Assembly: GCA_036508135.1 (NCBI GenBank)
Contig: DATCHW010000221.1
Span: 124,001 to 188,000 of the forward strand
Source: DATCHW01 sp036508135
Lineage (GTDB): Bacteria > Bacteroidota > Ignavibacteria > Tepidaquicellales > Tepidaquicellaceae
DNA: 64,000 nt
Reading direction: 5' to 3'
Shown: positions 55,468 to 61,818 of the stretch, in pieces
How positions within the stretch are numbered: position 1 is the first letter of the stretch
How the letters are laid out: every line of letters begins with the position of its first letter
The notes under the pieces: generated by a model
The model's input: only the letters and a program-made list of their open reading frames with translations
Told to the model about the DNA's origin: nothing
Database searches by the model: none
Made by a program: the position numbers and the translations under genes

Positions 55468-56763
55468 ATGGCAGATTATAAAGTATCCGCTTTAAAATAC
55501 AGACCACAGAAGTTTGCAGAGGTAGTTTCCCAGGAATTTGTGACTACGACGCTTAAGAATGCAAAGTTGAATAATAAAATTGCCCACTCGTATCTGCTAA
55601 GCGGACCGAGAGGCATTGGTAAAACTACAATCGCAAGAATATTTGCGAAAGCGTTGAACTGCGCTGATTCTAAAGATGGAGAGCCGTGCAATGCTTGTGA
55701 AAGCTGCAGTGAAATTACACGCGGAATACATCCGGATATTTTTGAACTCGATGCCGCTTCAAACAGGGGAATTGATGATGTGCGGGCGATACAGGATGCT
55801 GCAAAATTTTTTCCGATAAAAGCAAAATATAAATTTTTCATTGTTGATGAAGTTCATATGCTCACAATTCAGGCGTTTAATGCATTATTGAAAATACTTG
55901 AAGAGCCGCCCGCATACCTGATCTTCATACTTGCAACTACGAATGCTGAAAAAATTCCCCAGACAATTATCAGCAGATGTCAGAGATTCGTTTTACATAA
56001 ACTGAAGGTCGATGATATCAGGGAAAAGTTAAAAGAAGTAGCCGAAGACCAGCAAATAAGGATTGACAAAGAGTCATTGTTCCTGATATCAAAACTCGGG
56101 GATGGTGCTTTGCGGGATGCACTCGGGATATTTGATATGGCAGTTTCATATTTTGGAAACGATATTAAAAGTGAAGCACTCAAGGAACTTCTGAATCTTC
56201 CTGATAAAGAATCATTTTTCAGGATTTCGGAAGCAATAAAATCGGGTAATACAAAATTTCTTATCGAACATTTTTCCGGATTGATAGATCACGGATTTGA
56301 TCTTCAGACATTTTTTAACGGACTGATAGAGCATTTCAGGAATTTATTAATTGTAAAAACGTCCTCAAATCCTGACTTACTGGACGAAACCGATAATATC
56401 AAGAAAAGGTATTTAACGCAAACCGGTGAATTCACCGAAGGACAAATATTAAGATTTCTAAAAATACTTTTTGAATCTGAAACAAGATTCAAATATTCAA
56501 ATAACCAGAATATTTTACTGGAGACAATATTAATAGAATTATGCAGGGTAAATAAAGAAATTACAGATGTCGCAAACTTGATTGAAGACCTGGAAAATCT
56601 TAAAAAAAAAACTCCTGAATTAATCTCCGGCGATACGGATAAGCCGGAGATAGATTTACCTATTAAAATTGCTCCCGTAGATATTAAAAAAGTTACTAAT
56701 GAAAATCGTGATGTCAATAAGATGATAGACCATCTCGGGCTCGAAGAATTTAACAATAACTAA
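55468..56763 (+). CDS. dnaX: DNA polymerase III subunit gamma/tau (short form)
   Basis: 431 residues. 'KYRPQKFAEVVSQ', Walker A 'GPRGIGKT' (about 45-52), zinc-binding Cys cluster 'CNACESC', 'ELDAASNRGIDDVR', and 'FIVDEVHML' (Walker B) define the clamp-loader ATPase. It ends soon after domain III, without the tau region that contacts DnaB and the polymerase; many DnaX proteins have 550-650 residues. It may act as gamma only, or the tau part lies elsewhere. In an operon with lon, 15-bp gap. Confidence 0.93.
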   Translation: MADYKVSALKYRPQKFAEVVSQEFVTTTLKNAKLNNKIAHSYLLSGPRGIGKTTIARIFAKALNCADSKDGEPCNACESCSEITRGIHPDIFELDAASNRGIDDVRAIQDAAKFFPIKAKYKFFIVDEVHMLTIQAFNALLKILEEPPAYLIFILATTNAEKIPQTIISRCQRFVLHKLKVDDIREKLKEVAEDQQIRIDKESLFLISKLGDGALRDALGIFDMAVSYFGNDIKSEALKELLNLPDKESFFRISEAIKSGNTKFLIEHFSGLIDHGFDLQTFFNGLIEHFRNLLIVKTSSNPDLLDETDNIKKRYLTQTGEFTEGQILRFLKILFESETRFKYSNNQNILLETILIELCRVNKEITDVANLIEDLENLKKKTPELISGDTDKPEIDLPIKIAPVDIKKVTNENRDVNKMIDHLGLEEFNNN

Positions 56764-56779
56764 CAAATTACATCTGACT

Positions 56780-57664
56780 ATGAATTATTATGATATAAAA
56801 AAAAATTTTCTTGCGATAGAAGATAAATTCTCAAACTTTAAAGATTCGAAGATAGCAGTTCTCCCGATTCCATATGAAGCTACAACCTCATACGGTAAAG
56901 GCACATCTAAAGGTCCTGAAGCTATCCTCAAAGCTTCTCATTATGTGGAATTTTTTGATGAGGAACTTAACAGAGAATTATGCTTTGAAAAAGGCATATG
57001 TGCGGTCGAAGAGATTAAATTCGGAAGTAAAAAAGGAAAACCAGCCTTAGATCTTATTTACCATAAAGTGAAAGAACTGATAGATGGAAAAAAATTCGTA
57101 GTTTCTCTTGGAGGAGAGCATACTATCGCTGCGGCAGCTATAAAGGCACACTATGACTCTTACAAAAATTTATCGGTATTGCATTTTGATGCACATTCGG
57201 ATTTGCGCGGCGAATATGAGGGGACTAAATATTCCCATGCCAGCTTTGCTGCAAGGGTTTCCGAATTTACAACAAAAATCACACAGGTTGGTATCCGTGC
57301 ACAGTGTATCGAAGAATATCGGTTCATAAAAGAAAAAGGAATCAAAACTTTTTATGCATTTGAAATCCGTAACGGAAAATATGGAAAAAACTGGGACGAT
57401 AAAATAATCAAAACTCTTAATAAGAATGTTTACATCACTTTCGATTTAGATTATTTTGATCCTTCAATAGTTATTTCAACAGGAACTCCCGAGCCTGACG
57501 GATTCCTGTGGAGTGAGACTGTAAAGCTATTGAAAAAACTCGGCAAAAAAAGAAATGTTGTGGGCTTCGACCTTGTTGAACTTGCACCCGTAAAATCAAA
57601 TCCCTTCCCTGATTTTCTTGCCGCAAAGCTTGTCTATAAAATGTTAAATTATTTTATAAAGTGA
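56780..57664 (+). CDS. speB: Agmatinase (ureohydrolase)
   Basis: 294 residues. Mn-binding motifs: 'SLGGEHT', 'LHFDAHSDLRGEYEG' and 'ITFDLDYFDPS', in the order of arginase-superfamily enzymes. 'SYGKGTSKGPEAIL' is the agmatinase-like N-terminus. It hydrolyses agmatine to putrescine and urea. speA is not in view. Its stop overlaps the GTG start of nth. Confidence 0.9.
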   Translation: MNYYDIKKNFLAIEDKFSNFKDSKIAVLPIPYEATTSYGKGTSKGPEAILKASHYVEFFDEELNRELCFEKGICAVEEIKFGSKKGKPALDLIYHKVKELIDGKKFVVSLGGEHTIAAAAIKAHYDSYKNLSVLHFDAHSDLRGEYEGTKYSHASFAARVSEFTTKITQVGIRAQCIEEYRFIKEKGIKTFYAFEIRNGKYGKNWDDKIIKTLNKNVYITFDLDYFDPSIVISTGTPEPDGFLWSETVKLLKKLGKKRNVVGFDLVELAPVKSNPFPDFLAAKLVYKMLNYFIK

Positions 57665-58299
57665 ATAAAGAAAAATCAGCTAAAGAAATTATCAGGAGGT
57701 TAGACCTTGAATACCCGGATGCAAAATGCCATCTGGATTTTTCCACACCTTTTGAATTGCTTGTATCCACTGTCCTCGCCGCACAATGCACCGATGTTAG
57801 AGTCAATAAAATTATGGTTCCGCTTTACAAATCAAAATATAAAAAGCCTGAAGATATTTTAAAAGACGGTATGGATAATTTCCGTGAAGAAATCAAATCG
57901 ATAAACTTTTTTAACAACAAAGCAAAAGCAATCCTCGTTATATGTTCCGACCTTAAGATTAGATTTAAAAATAAAATTCCGGGTAATATGCAGGACCTCG
58001 TATCTTTAAAAGGAATCGGAAGAAAATCCGCAAGTGTACTGCTTGGAAATTGTTTCGGTCAAAATGATGTGATAATAGTAGATACCCATTTATCAAGAGT
58101 CACGGCAAGATTAGGACTTATTGAGAATGAAAATCCGGAAAAGATCGAGAAAGAATTACAAGAAATTATTCCTGCGCAGGAACAATTTACATTTTCTTTG
58201 GGAATAGGGGAGCATGGGCGTCAGGTCTGCAAAGCAAAAAAGCCTGATTGCAGTAATTGTTTTTTAAATGATATTTGTCCTTCAAAAATAAACCTGTAA
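57661..58299 (+). CDS. nth: Endonuclease III
   Basis: 212 residues, GTG start at 57661 overlapping the speB stop. Helix-hairpin-helix 'LKGIGRKSASVLLGN' (about 118-132), catalytic Asp in 'VDTHLSRV', catalytic Lys region 'GIGRKSA', and a C-terminal 4Fe-4S site C-x6-C-x2-C-x5-C ('CKAKKPDCSNCFLNDIC'). Base-excision repair glycosylase/AP lyase. Confidence 0.95.
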   Translation: MNKEKSAKEIIRRLDLEYPDAKCHLDFSTPFELLVSTVLAAQCTDVRVNKIMVPLYKSKYKKPEDILKDGMDNFREEIKSINFFNNKAKAILVICSDLKIRFKNKIPGNMQDLVSLKGIGRKSASVLLGNCFGQNDVIIVDTHLSRVTARLGLIENENPEKIEKELQEIIPAQEQFTFSLGIGEHGRQVCKAKKPDCSNCFLNDICPSKINL

Positions 58300-58303
58300 G
58301 AAA

Positions 58304-58804
58304 TTGGCTAAGAAAAGAAAACCTGATTTAATAAAAATAAAATTTATCTTAATGGATTTGGACGGTTGTTTATCCACCGGTCACATTATATTTTCCAGCA
58401 GCGGTGAAGATATTAAAATGTTCCACACACACGATGGTTATGGAATCACACGCGGAAGGGGACTCGGTTTAAAATTTGCAGTCATCAGCGGGATGAATTC
58501 ACCTGTAAATAAAAGAAGGGTTGACAGGTTAAAGATTCATCACCTATACGAGAATATCGATGATAAACTTATTCCATTCGAAGAGCTCAAAAAGGAATAT
58601 AACCTTAAAGATGAAAACTTTGCATATATCGGGGATGATGAATTTGATATTCCATTGTTACAAAAAGCCGGCTTTTCAGCCTGTCCTCATAACGCAGTAC
58701 ATGAAGTAAAAAAGATAGTCGATTATGTATGCAAAAAAAACGGAGGTGAAGGTGCGGTAAGGGAACTTATTGATTTGATTCTGAAGAAACAGAAATTAAT
58801 CTGA
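58304..58804 (+). CDS. kdsC: KDO-8-phosphate phosphatase (HAD family)
   Basis: 166 residues, TTG start. HAD motif I 'LMDLDGCLSTG' (about 16-26), motif II 'AVISGM' and motif IV 'YIGDDEFDIPLL'. The capless short HAD with 'FHTHDGYGI' is the KdsC signature. It releases Kdo for the LPS inner core, matching the lipid A genes at 24-27 kb. Last gene before the repeat region. Confidence 0.92.
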   Translation: MAKKRKPDLIKIKFILMDLDGCLSTGHIIFSSSGEDIKMFHTHDGYGITRGRGLGLKFAVISGMNSPVNKRRVDRLKIHHLYENIDDKLIPFEELKKEYNLKDENFAYIGDDEFDIPLLQKAGFSACPHNAVHEVKKIVDYVCKKNGGEGAVRELIDLILKKQKLI

Positions 58805-58812
58805 ACCAGTTA

Positions 58813-58880
58813 TTAGTTGTTGGTTGTTAGTTGCTGGTTGTTAGTTGCTGGTTGTTAGTTGTTGGTTGTTAGTTGTTGGT
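58813..58880. repeat. Heptamer satellite, forward orientation
   Basis: Nine perfect-register 7-bp units alternating 'ttagttg' with 'ttggttg' or 'ctggttg' (58813-58875) plus a partial unit. It starts 8 bp after the kdsC stop. The reverse-complement type recurs at 58971-59001. Confidence 0.9.
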
Positions 58881-58907
58881 GTCTTGTCCTAAAATAGGTT
58901 GAAACTA

Positions 58908-58943
58908 TAATTTCCAATTCAAAAGCAGTCTTCCAATCGAGAG
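58908..58943. repeat. 36-bp repeat, copy 1
   Basis: Matches 59507-59542 with two differences. Begins 'taatttccaattcaaaag' and ends 'ccaatcgagag'. Located between the forward and reverse heptamer arrays. Confidence 0.75.
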
Positions 58944-58970
58944 CTCGGGAAACAGGAGAAAAATTTTTCT

Positions 58971-59001
58971 AACCACTAACAACTAACCACCAACAACTAA
59001 C
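58971..59001. repeat. Heptamer satellite, reverse orientation
   Basis: Four 7-bp units of 'aaccact', 'aacaact', 'aaccacc' and 'aacaact', the complement type of the array at 58813. The two arrays can form a long hairpin around a 90-bp loop. Confidence 0.8.
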
Positions 59002-59003
59002 TT

Positions 59004-59205
59004 ACTTTCTCCCCTTTTTGTCATCCTCGAATGCTTTTATCGGGGATCACTTTCTCCCCTTTTTGTCATCCTCGAATGCTTTTATCGGGGATCACTTTCT
59101 CCCCTTTTTGTCATCCTCGAATGCTTTTATCGGGGATCACCTTTTCACTTTCTAACTTTCTCTTTCTCCCCTTTTTGTCATCCTCGAATGCTTTTATCGG
59201 GGATC
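59004..59205. repeat. 45-bp repeat, four copies
   Basis: Units at 59004-59048, 59049-59093, 59094-59138 (three in exact tandem) and 59161-59205 after a 22-bp spacer. Each holds an internal inverted repeat, 'atcctcga ... tcggggat', around 'atgctttta'. A plus-strand open frame across it is an artefact of the repeat. Confidence 0.88.
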
Positions 59206-59243
59206 ACTTATTTACTTTCTTACTTATTCACTTATTCACTTTC
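59204..59243. repeat. Octamer satellite (short)
   Basis: Five 8-bp units of the types 'tcacttat' and 'ttactttc' in register. The same octamer type, both strands, recurs at 61041-61148. Confidence 0.7.
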
Positions 59244-59261
59244 TTCCTCGTTGATATATCG

Positions 59262-59454
59262 GGAAACAGGGAATTGTTCATTATTCTCTGCTCTTTAATT
59301 ATTAATTATTAATTGTTAATTGTATTCCCCGTTTATTAAGTGGGACTTTGAAAATTATAACAAACTCAAGTATTTCCCTTTTTTAGAATTCTTCATTTTC
59401 CCCGTCGTTTACGACGGGGGTAGCTAACGCCCTGCAATTGGGCTTTAGCCCAAA
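59262..59454. repeat. About 195-bp duplicated segment, copy A
   Basis: From 'ggaaacagg' through a 'ttaatta/ttaattg' heptamer run to two palindromes, 'ccccgtcgtttacgacgggg' and 'gggctttagccc'. Copy B at 59563-59761 is nearly identical but has one more heptamer. Confidence 0.85.
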
Positions 59455-59506
59455 CTATTTTAAAGATAATTTATATTCTACACAAATTTTCCCGATTCGT
59501 AAACAA

Positions 59507-59542
59507 TAATTTCCAATTCAAAAGAAGTCTCCCAATCGAGAG
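59507..59542. repeat. 36-bp repeat, copy 2
   Basis: Second copy of 58908-58943, 600 bp away and just before copy B of the larger duplication. Confidence 0.75.
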
Positions 59543-59562
59543 ATGAGCCAGAGGATACCCGA

Positions 59563-59761
59563 GGAAACAGGAAATTGTTCATTATTCTCTGCTCTTTAAT
59601 TATTAATTATTAATTGTTAATTGTTAATTGTATTCCCCCTTTATTAAGTGGGACTTTGAAAATTATAACAAACTCAAGTATTTCCCTTTTTTAGAATTCT
59701 TCATTTTCCCCGTCGTTTACGACGGGGGTAGCTACGCCCTGCAATTGGGCTTTAGCCCAAA
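59563..59761. repeat. About 200-bp duplicated segment, copy B
   Basis: Near-identical to 59262-59454. It carries one additional 'ttaattg' heptamer and small indels in 'gctaacgcc' (here 'gctacgcc'). No protein is encoded. It ends in the same palindromes. Confidence 0.85.
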
Positions 59762-59840
59762 TATATTAGGAGAACGAATAAAAAAACTCATCTGATAAAT
59801 ATCAAGCGGTAAAGTTGGTAATTTATGTGATGAGAAAAAG

Positions 59841-59880
59841 TAAAAAAAAGCACGAATTAAAAGAATATTTAATTCGTGCT
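59841..59880 (-). terminator. Intrinsic terminator of the outer-membrane protein gene
   Basis: 13-bp perfect stem (59849-59861 / 59868-59880), 6-nt loop, with an A-run on the left acting as T-tract for leftward transcription. It lies beyond the heptamer array, so the array is transcribed as a 3' untranslated region. Confidence 0.88.
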
Positions 59881-59893
59881 CAAAAATTTTTCC

Positions 59894-59991
59894 AACAACT
59901 AACAACTAACAACTAACAACTAACAACTAACAACTAACAACTAACAACTAACAACTAACAACTAACAACTAACAACTAACAACCAACAACT
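59894..59991. repeat. 14-unit 'aacaact' heptamer satellite
   Basis: Fourteen units in perfect register, thirteen identical and one 'aacaacc'. The last unit overlaps the stop codon of the minus-strand gene (59990-59992). Confidence 0.93.
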
Positions 59992-60745
59992 ATTTTCTAA
60001 AAACCTGCTTTACACCTGTATAAAAATTAAATCCTAAATCAATTGTCATCATTCCTATCCATCTTGTGAAGCCCAGACCACCCGGTCCATTACCATCATT
60101 TAAGTGTATTTCTGCTGCACCCGGAGTATTAATCTCATTTGAAGGATTGAACAGATTAATCCAATTATATTTAAATCCCAGTTCCAAACCATATTGTCCG
60201 CCTTGTCCCAGCACAAACTCATAACCGGCATTAAATTGCAAACCAACTCTGAAAGAATTTTCAAATTTTCCTGTAGGGGTAAATTTATCTGCTACACTTC
60301 CAATGCTATTGAAAGTAACCGCAAGTCCGAGATGCTGCTTATTACAACACGGTGCTCCGAAAAGATACTCATAACCTACTGCTCCGGTCCATATATTGAA
60401 ATTAGTATGCAGTGCATCATCAGGGTTTCCTGAAAAAATCTGAGAAAAGAAACTTGAATTCGCATCATAATTTAACATTTTATTATACTGAATACTCGTT
60501 GTTATTCGATGTCTCTTCATAGTACCCAATCCAAATTTTGCAAAAACGCTAAATCCTTTTCCGGCTCTCATATTATACGAATTCAAACCGGTTACTCTGC
60601 CATACGCATCATTAGTGGCAAAATTCATATCAAATGAAGCTCCAAGTGTAACCGCAGGTGGAGTATATCTTACCTGAGAATTCACTTCTCCAAAGCTAAA
60701 AATTAAAATAATAAATAATGAAACAGTAAAGAGTATTTTTCCCAT
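59990..60745 (-). CDS. Outer-membrane beta-barrel protein (unknown)
   Basis: 251 residues. Signal peptide 1-23 ('FGEVNSQVRY'). The rest alternates polar and aromatic residues in strands of 8-12, with Gly/Asn turns ('HRITTSIQYNKM', 'YGLELGFKYNW'), which fits a small porin-like barrel. It contains 'APCCNKQH' with two adjacent cysteines. No family is recognised. Its terminator lies beyond a heptamer array in the 3' untranslated region. Confidence 0.7.
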   Translation of the reverse strand: MGKILFTVSLFIILIFSFGEVNSQVRYTPPAVTLGASFDMNFATNDAYGRVTGLNSYNMRAGKGFSVFAKFGLGTMKRHRITTSIQYNKMLNYDANSSFFSQIFSGNPDDALHTNFNIWTGAVGYEYLFGAPCCNKQHLGLAVTFNSIGSVADKFTPTGKFENSFRVGLQFNAGYEFVLGQGGQYGLELGFKYNWINLFNPSNEINTPGAAEIHLNDGNGPGGLGFTRWIGMMTIDLGFNFYTGVKQVFRK

Positions 60746-60980
60746 AATAGTTTTGTATAAGTTTATAGTTTAAATAATATAATAATATCATTTAAATAAT
60801 TCAATAGTAATTAAAATTTTCTGAATTATAATGGTCAATAGCCTTTTAATTTGCCAAACATAATGCTATTTTCATTATTACATTTAAATACATATAGAGT
60901 ATATACAGGACGCAGAAAACTTTAATTATTCTTGAGTTTTTGATTTTATGTGACTCAATAAGCGGAGCTGTGTATAGAGG

Positions 60981-61022
60981 TTAGTTATTAGTGATTGGTT
61001 ATTAGTGGTTGGAGATTAGTTA
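60981..61022. repeat. Heptamer satellite, left outer arm
   Basis: Six degenerate units ('ttagtta', 'ttagtga', 'ttggtta', 'ttagtgg', 'ttggaga', 'ttagtta') in register. Complement-type units occur at 61150-61226. Confidence 0.8.
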
Positions 61023-61040
61023 ATTAGAATAAAAGATGGA

Positions 61041-61104
61041 AAATAAATAAGTGAATAAGTGAGAAGGTAAGAAAGTGAATGAGTAAGAAAGTGAGAAGGT
61101 GAGA
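61041..61104. repeat. Octamer satellite, left inner arm
   Basis: Eight 8-bp units in register, of types 'aagtgaat', 'aagtgaga' and 'aggtaaga'. Complement-type octamers follow at 61117-61148. Confidence 0.85.
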
Positions 61105-61116
61105 AATGAAGTTCTG

Positions 61117-61148
61117 TCTTATTCACTCATTCACTTATTTACCTATTT
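61117..61148. repeat. Octamer satellite, right inner arm
   Basis: Four 8-bp units ('tcttattc', 'actcattc', 'acttattt', 'acctattt'), reverse complement in type to 61041-61104. Confidence 0.8.
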
Positions 61149-61149
61149 A

Positions 61150-61226
61150 CTAACAACCAACAACTAACAACCAATAACTAACAACCAACAACCAGCAACT
61201 AACAACCAACAACCAGCAACTAATAA
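61150..61226. repeat. Heptamer satellite, right outer arm
   Basis: Eleven 7-bp units alternating 'ctaacaa' and 'ccaacaa'/'ccagcaa', reverse complement in type to 60981-61022. Confidence 0.88.
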
Positions 61227-61263
61227 CCAAACAACTTATTTTATAATTTTTAATATTAAAACT

Positions 61264-61791
61264 TTGAAAAAAATAGTTTTTTTCTTCCTATTTACTGTGA
61301 TATGGATATCGCAGGGTTTAGGGCAAAACGACAAAGAAAACGTTGGTGAAGCCTTAATAGGACCAACATACGGTAGTTTTTATAATTACTCGGATAAGAA
61401 TAAAGTTAATATCGAAGTGAATATTTGGGGCTTTGTTAAGAACCCGGGAAAGTATTTAATTCCAAAGGGGTCCTCCGTTCAGGATCTTATTTCTTATTCC
61501 GGCGGTCCTATCTTGGAATCTAATCTCGAAGATATTCGTTTGTTCCGCCCGAAAAATGATTCTATAGGAATAAGTGAAGATAAAATAATAAATCTAAATT
61601 ACAATGATTTATTATGGGCAGAAAAAGTGGGCACAAATAAATTTGTGAATCCAACTCTTGAGCCGGGTGATATACTTATTTTCCCCGGTGGTCCCAGGTA
61701 TTTCTTTCGCGATAACATTTCTTTAATAGCATCTTTAACATCTGTACTCGTATCAGTCGCAATCCTGATTGTGACTATAACAAAAAAATAA
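61264..61791 (+). CDS. SLBB-domain exopolysaccharide protein
   Basis: 175 residues, TTG start. Signal segment 1-20. Residues about 57-130 form an SLBB domain ('VNIEVNIWGFVKNPGKYLIP', 'VQDLISYSGGP', 'LEPGDILIFPGG'). A C-terminal membrane helix (about 150-171) ends in 'TITKK'. The polysaccharide-export (Wza) domain with its 'GPGD' is absent, so this is a shorter SLBB anchor, not a full Wza channel. It is 27 bp upstream of the Wzc-like kinase gene, in an EPS locus. Confidence 0.8.
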   Translation: MKKIVFFFLFTVIWISQGLGQNDKENVGEALIGPTYGSFYNYSDKNKVNIEVNIWGFVKNPGKYLIPKGSSVQDLISYSGGPILESNLEDIRLFRPKNDSIGISEDKIINLNYNDLLWAEKVGTNKFVNPTLEPGDILIFPGGPRYFFRDNISLIASLTSVLVSVAILIVTITKK

Positions 61792-61818
61792 ACAAAAATT
61801 TAATTTAAATTTTAGAAA

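Larger units (their letters stand above)
60746..61263. other. Intergenic region holding nested satellite arrays
   Basis: 518 bp. 60746-60980 is plain AT-rich DNA with the promoter of the barrel gene. 60981-61233 is a nested set of inverted 7-bp and 8-bp arrays listed separately. No gene is seen. Confidence 0.7.

Noticed and set aside
56304..56756. 150-residue minus-strand frame inside dnaX
   Set aside because: Opposite-strand shadow of a well-supported dnaX; no start signal or family.
59031..59312. Plus-strand open frame with repeated 'FCHPRMLLSGITFS' units
   Set aside because: It only translates the 45-bp repeat array; there is no domain, start signal or conservation evidence.
59894..59991. 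Heptamer array considered as telomere-like DNA
   Set aside because: It is internal, flanked by ordinary genes on both sides, and the window shows no replicon end.
58805..59993. Regular repeats considered as a CRISPR array
   Set aside because: Units are tandem or short-period without unique 30-40 bp spacers, no leader and no cas genes are present.
61264..61791. First thought to be a Wza-type export channel
   Set aside because: The polysaccharide-export domain is absent and the protein is less than half the usual length; only SLBB and a membrane helix are present.
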